This document shows, in pieces, positions 1 to 9,365 of a stretch of 17,616 bases of DNA. The notes beneath the pieces were generated by a model. The model ran no database searches. It was not told the DNA's origin and worked only from the letters and a program-made list of their open reading frames with translations. Each line of letters begins with the position of its first letter. Positions within the stretch are counted from its first letter, which is position 1. Position numbers and translations under genes: made by a program. Source of the stretch: an uncultured bacterium (lineage in GTDB: Bacteria > Methylomirabilota > Methylomirabilia > Rokubacteriales > CSP1-6); NCBI GenBank assembly GCA_946479205.1, contig CAMLFJ010000009.1, forward strand, positions 1 through 17,616, read 5' to 3'.

Positions 1-38
1 CTGGCGGCGCGCTCCTTCCTGCCTCCCCCCAAGACGGG

Positions 39-320
39 TTGCGCGGGCGGAGCCCGCGCTCGAGCGCGGCCGAGGATGGGCGCGAGCTGGTGTCGGTGCG
101 CGTTCAACCGCGGGCGCGACGGAACGAGGTCGTGGAGCAGGCGGGCGGTGTCGTGCGGGTGCGGGTGACCGCGGCGCCAGAGGCGGGGGAGGCGAACCGG
201 GCGGTGATCGCGCTGCTCGCCGAGGCGTTCGGGGTTGCGTCGTCGCGGGTCGAGCTGGTGCGCGGGGCCACCTCGCGGGACAAGCTGTTCCGGATCGAGC
301 GGCGGGGAGGACGCCGGTGA
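39..320 (+). CDS. DUF167 (YggU-type) family protein
   Basis: This small protein of about 93 residues matches the DUF167/YggU family. The family signature VRVQPRARRNEVV is followed by VRVTAAPEAGEANRAV and a C-terminal VRGATSRDKLFRI segment. The family is widespread, small and cytoplasmic, and its biochemical role is not established. The start is uncertain. TTG at 39 gives a typical length, GTG at 90 would begin right at the conserved core, and the frame stays open to the left window edge, so a start outside the window cannot be excluded. The stop codon overlaps the GTG start of mtnA by four bases (GTGA), which implies translational coupling. The family call is firm; the function is unknown. 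Confidence 0.85.
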   Translation: MRGRSPRSSAAEDGRELVSVRVQPRARRNEVVEQAGGVVRVRVTAAPEAGEANRAVIALLAEAFGVASSRVELVRGATSRDKLFRIERRGGRR

Positions 321-1333
321 TCGCGCCGGTTCGCTGGGAGGGCGGCGGGCTGGTGCTGCTCGACCAGACGAAGCTGCCCACCGAGGAGGTGGAGCGCACG
401 TACACCGCCTGGCCGGACGTGGCCGACGCCATCCGCACCCTCGTCGTGCGTGGAGCGCCCGCCATCGGGGTGGCCGCCGCTTTCGGTGTCGTGCTCGCCG
501 CGCGCGCCAGCCGCGCCACGAATCACGCCGGCCTGCTCGCCGATCTCGAGGACGCCATCAAGGGGCTCGCAGCCACGCGGCCGACCGCGGTCAACCTGTT
601 CTGGGCGCTCGACCGCATGCGGCGCCTCGTGGTGGCCAGCGCGGACATGCCGCCCGCCCAGCTGCGCGATCGGCTCCTCGAGGAGGCTCAGGCCATCCGG
701 TCCGAGGACCTGGCCGCGAACCAGGCGATGGGCGCGCACGGGGCCGCCCTGGTGCCGGACGGGGCGCGCCTGCTCACCCACTGCAACGCGGGCGCGCTGG
801 CCACCGCGGGCTACGGCACCGCGCTCGGGGTGATCCGCGCCGCGCACGAGCGGGGCAAGCTCGCGATGGTGTGGGTGGACGAGACCCGCCCGGTCATGCA
901 GGGCTCGCGGCTCACCGCGTGGGAGCTGGTCAAGGAGGGGATCCCGCACCGGCTCATCTCCGACGTGGCGGCGGGATTCGTGATGAAGCGCGGCGAGGTG
1001 GATCTGGTCGTGACCGGGGCGGACCGCATCGCGGCCAACGGAGACACCGCCAACAAGATCGGCACGTACTCGGTGGCGGTGCTCGCCCGCCACCACGGCG
1101 TCCCGTTCTACGTGGCCGCGCCGTCCTCCACCATCGATCCGTCGATCCCGAGCGGTGACACCATCGTGATCGAGGAGCGCGACGCGGCCGAGGTGCGCGG
1201 AGTGGCCGGGCGCCAGACCGCGCCGGCGGCGTCGCCGGTGTTCAATCCGGCGTTCGACGTCACGCCGGCCGCGCTGATCAGCGCGATCATCACCGAGCGC
1301 GGCGTCTTCCGCCCGCCCTACCACTTCAGCTAG
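317..1333 (+). CDS. mtnA: S-methyl-5-thioribose-1-phosphate isomerase
   Basis: MtnA converts 5-methylthioribose-1-phosphate to 5-methylthioribulose-1-phosphate in the methionine salvage pathway. The 338-residue length is normal for the family. Visible signatures are RGAPAIG (residues 45-51), THCNAGALATAGYGTALG with the likely catalytic Cys156, VDETRPVMQGSRLTAWEL (188-205) and GADRIAANGDTANKIGTY (234-251) with the likely catalytic Asp236. The C-terminus VFNPAFDVTP is also typical. The start is GTG at 317, overlapping the upstream stop by four bases. No other methionine-salvage genes are nearby. The eIF2B-like ribose-1,5-bisphosphate isomerases share the fold, but the DETRP and GADRI contexts match MtnA. 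Confidence 0.96.
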   Translation: MIAPVRWEGGGLVLLDQTKLPTEEVERTYTAWPDVADAIRTLVVRGAPAIGVAAAFGVVLAARASRATNHAGLLADLEDAIKGLAATRPTAVNLFWALDRMRRLVVASADMPPAQLRDRLLEEAQAIRSEDLAANQAMGAHGAALVPDGARLLTHCNAGALATAGYGTALGVIRAAHERGKLAMVWVDETRPVMQGSRLTAWELVKEGIPHRLISDVAAGFVMKRGEVDLVVTGADRIAANGDTANKIGTYSVAVLARHHGVPFYVAAPSSTIDPSIPSGDTIVIEERDAAEVRGVAGRQTAPAASPVFNPAFDVTPAALISAIITERGVFRPPYHFS

Positions 1334-1406
1334 TTCCATCTCCGCCAACCGCGACACCACCAGCGCCCGCCGATACCACGACCGCACCGCGCACTCGCCC
1401 GAGTCG

Positions 1407-2906
1407 GTGCGGCAAAGCGGCCACGTGCTCGACTGGGAGACCAAGCCGCTTCCGTTCAAGGTCTATCCCGCCCTGGAGCAGATCCGGCTGCCGACCGCTC
1501 TGCCCGCGCTGTCCGCCGACACGTTCGGCGCGCTCACCCCCGCCGATCCGTCCGCGCCCGCCGCGCCGCTCGACCTCGAGCGCCTGGCCGCGCTGCTCTT
1601 CTTCTCCGCCGGCGTCACGCGGGTCAAGACCTACCCGGGCGGCGGCCAGATCCACTTCCGCGCCGCCGCCTCGACCGGTGCGCTCTACCAGACCGAGGTC
1701 TATGTGATCGTCGGCGCGGTCGAGGGGCTCGAGCCCGGGGTCTATCACTTCAGCCCGGGCGACTTCAGCCTGAGGCGGCTGCGCGTGGGCGACTTCCGGG
1801 GCGCGGTGGCGCTGGCCGCGGCCGACGACGCGCTGGCCGCGCAGCCCGCCACCGTGATCCTCTCGGCCATCTACTGGCGCAATACCTGGAAGTACCAGGC
1901 GCGCGGCTATCGCCATCTCTTCTGGGATTCGGGCACCCTGCTGGGCCAGTTCCTGGCGGTGGCGCGCGCGCTCGACGTGCCGGCGCGTCTGGTCACCGGC
2001 TTCGTGGACGCGCAGCTCAACGGCCTGCTTGGTCTCGACGCCGAGAAAGAAGGCGCGCTCGTGGCCGTCCCGCTGGGCGCCCCCGGCCCTGTCGCGGCGG
2101 CGTCCCCGGTCATCGTCACGCTCACGCCCGAAGTCGTCCCGCTCTCCCCTCGCGAGGTGGACTACCCGCTCCTCCGCGACGCCTACGACAACTCCAGCCT
2201 CGACTCCGAAGCCGAAGTCGCCGACTGGGGTCAGGTCTTGAATTACGACATTCCGGCAGCGCCCGCCCGCTCAAATGTCGTAATTCAAGACCTGACCCCA
2301 CCTGTGCGGTTGCCGCCGCCGGCGGCCGCGGCGGGGCGGGCCCTGGGGGAGACGATCGAGAAGCGCGGCTCGACGCGGGAGTTCTCGGGGGAGGCGATCA
2401 CCGCGGGGGCGCTGTCGAGCACGCTCTATCACGCCACGCGCGGGTTCCCGGCCGACGTGCCCGCGGGGCTCGTGGACCTCTACGTGAACGTGCACGCGGT
2501 GACGGGGATCGAGCCGGGCGCCTATGCGTACGATCGCCACGCGCATGCCCTCGCGCGCCTGCGGGCAGGGGACGTGCGCGAGGCCTCCGCCTTCCTCTGC
2601 CTCGAGCAGGCCCTGGGCGGGACGTCGAGCGCGACCGTCTTCTTCCTCGCCGATCTGGCGCCCGTGCTCGAGCGCTGGGGCAACCGCGGCTACCGGCTCG
2701 TGAACCTGGAGGCGGGCCTGATCGGCGGGCGGCTCTACCTGGGCGCCTACGGGCAGCGCTTCGGGGCCAGCGGCCTCACGTTCTACGACCGCGCGGTGGT
2801 GGAGTTCTTCTCGCCCCACGCGGCGGGCAAGGACGCGATCTTCGTCACCGCGCTCGGCCGCTCGGTGAAGAAGGTCACGGAGCCGGGAGGCGCCCCGCGA
2901 CGGTGA
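1407..2906 (+). CDS. Two-domain SagB/ThcOx-type nitroreductase-family dehydrogenase
   Basis: This is an FMN-dependent nitroreductase-fold protein of the SagB/ThcOx type with two repeated halves. The N-terminal half (about residues 1-270) contains LDWETKPLPFKVYP and ASTGALYQTEVYVIV. The C-terminal half (about 300-499) contains ETIEKRGSTREF and GIEPGAYAYDRHAHALARL. SagB proteins oxidise azolines to azoles in RiPP pathways, but no precursor, cyclodehydratase or protease gene lies nearby, so the substrate is unknown. GTG at 1407 is the only canonical start in the frame, yet family-like sequence (ANRDTTSARRYHDRTAHSPES) continues upstream to an ATC at 1338 before a stop at 1275. A 75-bp inverted repeat adds residues 274-298 in the inter-domain linker without breaking the frame. 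The 3' end overlaps the convergent phosphatase gene by 32 bp. Confidence 0.85.
   Translation: MRQSGHVLDWETKPLPFKVYPALEQIRLPTALPALSADTFGALTPADPSAPAAPLDLERLAALLFFSAGVTRVKTYPGGGQIHFRAAASTGALYQTEVYVIVGAVEGLEPGVYHFSPGDFSLRRLRVGDFRGAVALAAADDALAAQPATVILSAIYWRNTWKYQARGYRHLFWDSGTLLGQFLAVARALDVPARLVTGFVDAQLNGLLGLDAEKEGALVAVPLGAPGPVAAASPVIVTLTPEVVPLSPREVDYPLLRDAYDNSSLDSEAEVADWGQVLNYDIPAAPARSNVVIQDLTPPVRLPPPAAAAGRALGETIEKRGSTREFSGEAITAGALSSTLYHATRGFPADVPAGLVDLYVNVHAVTGIEPGAYAYDRHAHALARLRAGDVREASAFLCLEQALGGTSSATVFFLADLAPVLERWGNRGYRLVNLEAGLIGGRLYLGAYGQRFGASGLTFYDRAVVEFFSPHAAGKDAIFVTALGRSVKKVTEPGGAPRR
2226..2300. repeat. Perfect 27-bp inverted repeat, REP/MITE-like, inside a coding region
   Basis: The left arm 2226-2252 begins TGGGGTCAGGTCTTGAATTA. 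The right arm 2274-2300 is its exact reverse complement and ends TTCAAGACCTGACCCCA. A 21-nt GC-rich loop separates them. The 75-bp unit equals 25 codons with no stop in frame, so the surrounding nitroreductase gene stays open. The AT content of the arms differs sharply from the flanks. From memory, GGGTCAGGTCTTG-type motifs flank REP-associated tyrosine (IS200-like) transposases in many bacteria. That makes a mobilised REPIN/MITE copy the likeliest origin, but no transposase and no clear target duplication are visible here. Confidence 0.85.
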
Positions 2907-3468
2907 AGGTGCCGTTGCCCTGCGGCGTGAGGATCACCATCTCGGCCATGGCCGGGCTCACGCCGACGAAGGCCATGACGTTGGCGCCGTGGGTCACCAG
3001 GATCCGGTTGCCGCCCGCGCGCCGCTCGCCGGCGAGGGCCCGGAAGGCCCGCGTCTGCTCGGCCTGCCGGGTCCGGTCGGCGAAGAGGGAGCTCAGGGGC
3101 TCCCACGGCTCGGCCGATCCGAAGGCCAGCCGCGCGGTCTCGAGACACCGGCACCAGCGGCTCGAGAGCACCCGCTCCACCGGGATCGCGCGGGCCTTGA
3201 AGGCGGCGCCGATCCGCCGCGACTCCTCGCGGCCGGCCTCGGTCAAGTTGCGTTGGGTCACACAGTCGTCGACCCGAAAGCCGGTTGGGTCGCCGACTCC
3301 GGGGGTCGTCGTGGCGTGACGGAGGAGCACGACCTGGCCGCCCCCCGCGAGCAGGCGCCAGAGGCCCTCGTCGGCGCGCGCGGGGCCCGCGAGGGCCGGC
3401 GTCGCCAGCAGAAGCGCGGCGAGCCAGGCGAGCCTCCTCGAGGGCCACGGTCGGAGCACGGCGGACAT
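2875..3468 (-). CDS. Exported histidine phosphatase superfamily protein
   Basis: This protein of about 197 residues starts with a signal peptide: a basic n-region (RPWPSRR), a hydrophobic core (LAWLAALLLATPALA) and a likely cleavage near ALAGPARA. A branch-1 histidine phosphatase fold follows. The phosphohistidine motif is LLRHATT (His51, with RHA in place of the common RHG), followed by LTEAGREESRRIG, SSRWCRCLETARLAFG and the second histidine in LVTHGANVM. It therefore probably hydrolyses a phosphoester in the periplasm; the substrate is unknown. ATG at 3468 is chosen because it gives a compact signal peptide. GTG at 3483 would add five residues, and neither has a strong ribosome-binding site. 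It is convergent with and overlaps the nitroreductase gene, and divergent from the aminotransferase gene. Confidence 0.85.
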   Translation of the reverse strand: MSAVLRPWPSRRLAWLAALLLATPALAGPARADEGLWRLLAGGGQVVLLRHATTTPGVGDPTGFRVDDCVTQRNLTEAGREESRRIGAAFKARAIPVERVLSSRWCRCLETARLAFGSAEPWEPLSSLFADRTRQAEQTRAFRALAGERRAGGNRILVTHGANVMAFVGVSPAMAEMVILTPQGNGTFTVAGRLPAP

Positions 3469-3500
3469 GGTACACGGCTTCACAAGCGGGGCGCTCGTTG

Positions 3501-3528
3501 CAAGGTATCGCGGGGTTCTGATACCGTG
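3501..3528. promoter_or_regulatory. Imperfect inverted repeat in a divergent promoter region
   Basis: The arms CAAGGTATC (3501-3509) and GATACCGTG (3520-3528) pair at 8 of 9 positions across a 10-nt spacer. They sit between the divergently transcribed exported phosphatase and the aminotransferase. The spacing suits a dimeric regulator site. The whole intergenic gap (3469-3560) is short, so promoters for both genes would have to lie here, but I see no convincing -35/-10 pair. It is followed by a strong AAGGAG ribosome-binding site (3549-3554) six bases before the aminotransferase ATG. Confidence 0.35.
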
Positions 3529-3560
3529 GTCGGGTCACCCTGATCCCCAAGGAGCTCGTA

Positions 3561-4700
3561 ATGAAGAAGTACTACCTGATGGCGCCGGGGCCCACGCCCG
3601 TGCCGTCGAACGTGCTGCTCGCCATGGCCCAGCCGATGCTCCATCACCGGACGCCGGAGTACGAGGCGCTCTTCCTCGAGGTCCGGACGGGGCTCAAGCG
3701 GCTCTTCCAGACGAGCCAGGACGTGGTCCCGTTCACGTCGTCGGGCACCGGAGCCCTCGAGGCCGCGGTGTGCAACACGCTGTCGGCGGGCGACACCGTG
3801 CTGGTGCTCCGCGCGGGCAAGTTCGGCGAGCGCTGGGAGGAGATCTGCCGCGCCTACGGCGTCACCGTGATCCCGTTGGACGCGCCCTTCGGCCACACGC
3901 TCCCCCCGTCCGCCTTCGCCGAGGCCCTCCGCCGGCATCCGGAGGCGAAGGCGGTGCTGGTGCAGCACAGCGAGTCGTCCACCGGCGTGCTCCACGACGT
4001 CAAGGGCATCGCGGCGGTCACCCGCGCGACCCCGGTGATCCTGATCGTGGACGCGGTGTCGAGCCTCGGCATCGCCGACCTGCGCATGGACGAGTGGGGC
4101 GTGGACGTGGTGGTCGCGGGCTCCCAGAAGGGGCTGATGCTCCCCCCGGGTCTCTCGTTCTGCGCGCTCTCGGAGAAGGCGTGGGGGCACGTGAAGGCCT
4201 CGCGGCTGCCGAAGTACTACTTCGACATCGCGACCGAGCGGAAATTCGTGGCGAAGAACGAATGCCGCTTCACCCCCGCCGTCTCCATCTTCGTGGGGCT
4301 GCGCGAGGTGCTGAAGATGATCGAGACCGAGGGGCTGCCGAACGTGTTCCGGCGCCACGAGCGGCTGGCCCGCGCCACCCGCTCCGGCGTGGAGGCCCTG
4401 GGGCTCGAGCTGTTCGCCAAGTCGGGGCCGAGCCCGGCCCTGACCGCGGTGGTCGCCCCGCGCGGGATCGACAGCGAGGCGGTGCTGTCCACCTACTCGA
4501 CCTCCCAGAACATCACGATCGCGGGTGGGCAGGGAGAGATGAAGGGGCGCGTGTTCCGGCTCGGCCACATGGGCTACGTCGGCGACTTCGACGTGATCAC
4601 CGCGCTCGCCGCGCTCGAGCAGGTTCTGCAGGAGCGCGGCCATCCCGTCGACTTCGGCGCCGCGGTCCGGGCGGCCCAGAAGGTCCTGGCCGAGCGCTGA
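3561..4700 (+). CDS. Class V PLP-dependent aminotransferase (alanine/serine-glyoxylate type)
   Basis: This is a 379-residue fold-type I aminotransferase of the alanine-glyoxylate/serine-pyruvate group. The opening motif YYLMAPGPTPVP and HHRTPEY (28-34) are diagnostic. FTSSGTGALEAA (58-69) forms the cofactor-phosphate loop, IVDAVSSLG (162-170) carries the pyridine-binding Asp164, and AGSQKGLMLPPGL (186-198) carries the Schiff-base Lys190. It transfers an amino group between amino acids such as alanine or serine and a keto acid such as glyoxylate, probably in glycine/serine metabolism. Exact specificity cannot be read. The start has an AAGGAG site at ideal spacing. It is the first gene of a tightly spaced run extending to 11749, and a histidine phosphatase follows after five bases. 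Confidence 0.9.
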   Translation: MKKYYLMAPGPTPVPSNVLLAMAQPMLHHRTPEYEALFLEVRTGLKRLFQTSQDVVPFTSSGTGALEAAVCNTLSAGDTVLVLRAGKFGERWEEICRAYGVTVIPLDAPFGHTLPPSAFAEALRRHPEAKAVLVQHSESSTGVLHDVKGIAAVTRATPVILIVDAVSSLGIADLRMDEWGVDVVVAGSQKGLMLPPGLSFCALSEKAWGHVKASRLPKYYFDIATERKFVAKNECRFTPAVSIFVGLREVLKMIETEGLPNVFRRHERLARATRSGVEALGLELFAKSGPSPALTAVVAPRGIDSEAVLSTYSTSQNITIAGGQGEMKGRVFRLGHMGYVGDFDVITALAALEQVLQERGHPVDFGAAVRAAQKVLAER

Positions 4701-4705
4701 GCGTG

Positions 4706-5323
4706 ATGCGGGTGCTGCTGCTCCGTCACGCGGAGACCGACTGGAACCGGGAGCGCCGCTTCCAGGGCTGGCGCGATAGTCCGCTCTCCGCCGTCGGGCG
4801 GGGGCAGGCCGAGTCGGCGGCGCGGCTCCTGGCCGGCTCGCCGGTGGCCGCGGTCTGGTCGAGCCCGCTCGGGCGCGCGCGGGAGACCGCCGCCATCATC
4901 GCGGCCCCGCATGGGCTCGCGGTGCGCGAGGCGGAGGCCTTCAAGGAGATGGGCTTCGGGGAGTGGGAGGGGCTCACGCGGGACGAGGTGGCGGTGCGTT
5001 TCCCCGGCCCGCTCCGCGCCTGGGCCGAGGCCCCGCACGAGGCCGCGTGGCCCGGAGCGGAGACGCTGGCGATGGTGCGCGCTCGGGCCCTGGCCGGGCT
5101 CGCGGCGCTGCGCGCGGCGCACCCGGAGCAGACGGTCTGCCTCGTCTCCCACGGGATCACCTGCCGGGTCCTGATCCTGGAAGCCCTCGGGCTCGGCCTC
5201 GACCGCCTCTGGTCGCTCCAGCTCGCCTCCACCGGAATCTCGGAGCTCGAGTTCCGCGACGACTGGACCACGCTGCACCGGATGAACTCGCTCGTCCACT
5301 TGACCGACGTCGCGATCGCCTGA
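4706..5323 (+). CDS. Cytoplasmic histidine phosphatase (phosphoglycerate mutase-like)
   Basis: This 205-residue protein has no signal peptide. The phosphohistidine motif LLLRHAETDWN (His8) is followed by RFQGWRDSPLSAVGRGQAE, WSSPLGRARETA, the acidic motif FKEMGFGEWEGLT and the second histidine in LVSHGITCRVL. This is the standard branch-1 layout shared by cofactor-dependent phosphoglycerate mutases, alpha-ribazole phosphatases and metal-independent phosphoserine phosphatases. Sequence alone does not separate these. The neighbouring aminotransferase makes an amino-acid phosphatase role (for example phosphoserine) an attractive but unproven idea. ATG at 4706 is preferred over the adjacent GTG at 4703. 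It lies 5 bp after the aminotransferase and 7 bp before hisZ. Confidence 0.9.
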   Translation: MRVLLLRHAETDWNRERRFQGWRDSPLSAVGRGQAESAARLLAGSPVAAVWSSPLGRARETAAIIAAPHGLAVREAEAFKEMGFGEWEGLTRDEVAVRFPGPLRAWAEAPHEAAWPGAETLAMVRARALAGLAALRAAHPEQTVCLVSHGITCRVLILEALGLGLDRLWSLQLASTGISELEFRDDWTTLHRMNSLVHLTDVAIA

Positions 5324-5330
5324 GGCCGCC

Positions 5331-6657
5331 GTGAGCGCGCCGCGCAAGAGCCAGCCGACTCAGCTCCCGAAGGGCGCCAAGATCTATCTGCCCGACGAGG
5401 CGGCCCGCAAGCGGGCGGTCGAGGAGCGTCTCTTCGAGGTGTTCCGGCGCTGGGGCTATCGCGAGGTGGTGACCAGCGCGTACGAGTACTTCGACGTGCT
5501 CTCGCACGGGACGGACCAGGAGCTGCAGGAGCGCATGTTCAAGATGGTGGACCGGGAGAGCGGCCGGCTCCTCGCCCTGCGCGCGGACGTCACCCCCCAG
5601 ATCGCGCGCATCGTGGCCACCCGCATGCGGGACGAGCCCAAGCCGCTGCGCCTGGCCTACGTCACCGACGTGTTCCGCTACGACGAGCCGCAGGTGGGCC
5701 GTTACCGGGAGTTCTACCAGGCCGGCGTGGAGCTGATCGGGCTGCCCAACCCCGAGGGCGACGCCGAGATGATCGCGATGACCGTCGAGGGTCTCCGCGC
5801 CCTGGGGCTCGAGCGCTTCCAGATCGACGTGGGCCAGACCGAGTTCTTCCGCGGCATCCTGGAGGACGTGGCCGCCGACCCCGCCACCGGCCGGGAGCTG
5901 CGCGCGGCGCTGGGCCACAAGGACCTCTCCGCCCTCGAGCGCCTGGTGGGCGAGATGGCGGCGCCTGCGGCGGTGACCGAGCTGCTGCTGGCCCTGCCCA
6001 CGCTCTACGGGCGCGGCGAGGTGCTCGACCGCGCCGAGCGCCTCGTCAAGAACGGGCGGTCCGAGGCCGCGCTCGCCAACCTGGCCGAGGTCTACCGGCT
6101 GCTGCGCGCGTACGGCCTGGCCGATTCGGTCCTCCTCGACCTGGGCGAAGTGCGTGGCTTCGACTACTACTCGGGCGTACACTTCGAGGCTTACGTGTCG
6201 GGGCTGGGCGCCCCGCTGGTCGGGGGCGGGCGCTACGACCAGATGCTGGCCCGGTTCGGGTACGACTGCCCGGCCACCGGCTTCGCGTTCGAGACCGGCC
6301 GGGCGCTGCTGGCGATGGCCTCGCAGGGGGCGGAGCCGCGGCTGCCCGGGCCAGACTTCTTCGTGATCGACTTCACCGCGGACAAGACCCGCGCGCTCGC
6401 GCTCTCGCGGCGGCTGCGGGACGCGGGGGCGGCGGTGGCGCGCGACATCATCAGCCGGCCGCTGGCCGAGTCGCTGGCCTACGCCCGGGGGCAGCACGCG
6501 GTGTGGGCCCTGATCATCGGGACCGAGGGGACCGATCCCGACCGGGTGCGGATCCTGGACCTCCGGGCGGGGGCGGAGAACGCGGTGGAGCGGATGGTGA
6601 CGTGTGGGGAGCTGCTCGCGGACCCGGGGCCGCATTTCCCGGGACTTGGAGATGGAC

Positions 6658-6665
<8 letters not shown>
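5331..6665 (+). CDS. hisZ: ATP phosphoribosyltransferase regulatory subunit
   Basis: HisZ is a catalytically inactive histidyl-tRNA synthetase paralogue that forms a complex with short-form HisG, the first enzyme of histidine biosynthesis, and is needed for its activity and feedback control. Signatures are LRADVTPQIARIVATRM (the HisZ form of motif 2), FRYDEPQVGRYREFYQ, EVRGFDYYSGVHFEAYV and the motif-3-like VGGGRYDQMLARFG. At 444 residues it is longer than compact HisZ proteins of about 390. The tail after about residue 345 looks like a degenerate anticodon-binding-type domain. The start is GTG at 5331 with TGAGG upstream. The stop overlaps purA by 8 bp. hisZ-purA adjacency is known in Proteobacteria. 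hisG is not in the window. Confidence 0.93.
6648..6651 (+). promoter_or_regulatory. Ribosome-binding site deciding the purA start
   Basis: GGAG lies six bases before ATG 6658, inside the hisZ 3' end. An alternative in-frame ATG at 6652 would leave no spacing. The site therefore favours a protein beginning MPNIVVVGAQWGDEGKGK. Confidence 0.6.
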
Positions 6666-7989
<1,324 letters not shown>

Positions 7990-8002
7990 GGCCACCCGGA
8001 GC

Positions 8003-9364
<1,362 letters not shown>

Positions 9365-9365
9365 C

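Noticed and set aside
104..1459. Long minus-strand open frame (451 codons) opposite DUF167, mtnA and the nitroreductase start
   Set aside because: It is antisense to clearly recognised genes; its composition is Arg/Gly/His-rich without any family signature, as expected from high-GC shadow frames.
2989..3543. Plus-strand frames opposite the exported phosphatase
   Set aside because: The minus strand encodes a signal peptide and both histidine-phosphatase motifs; the plus frames have low-complexity composition.
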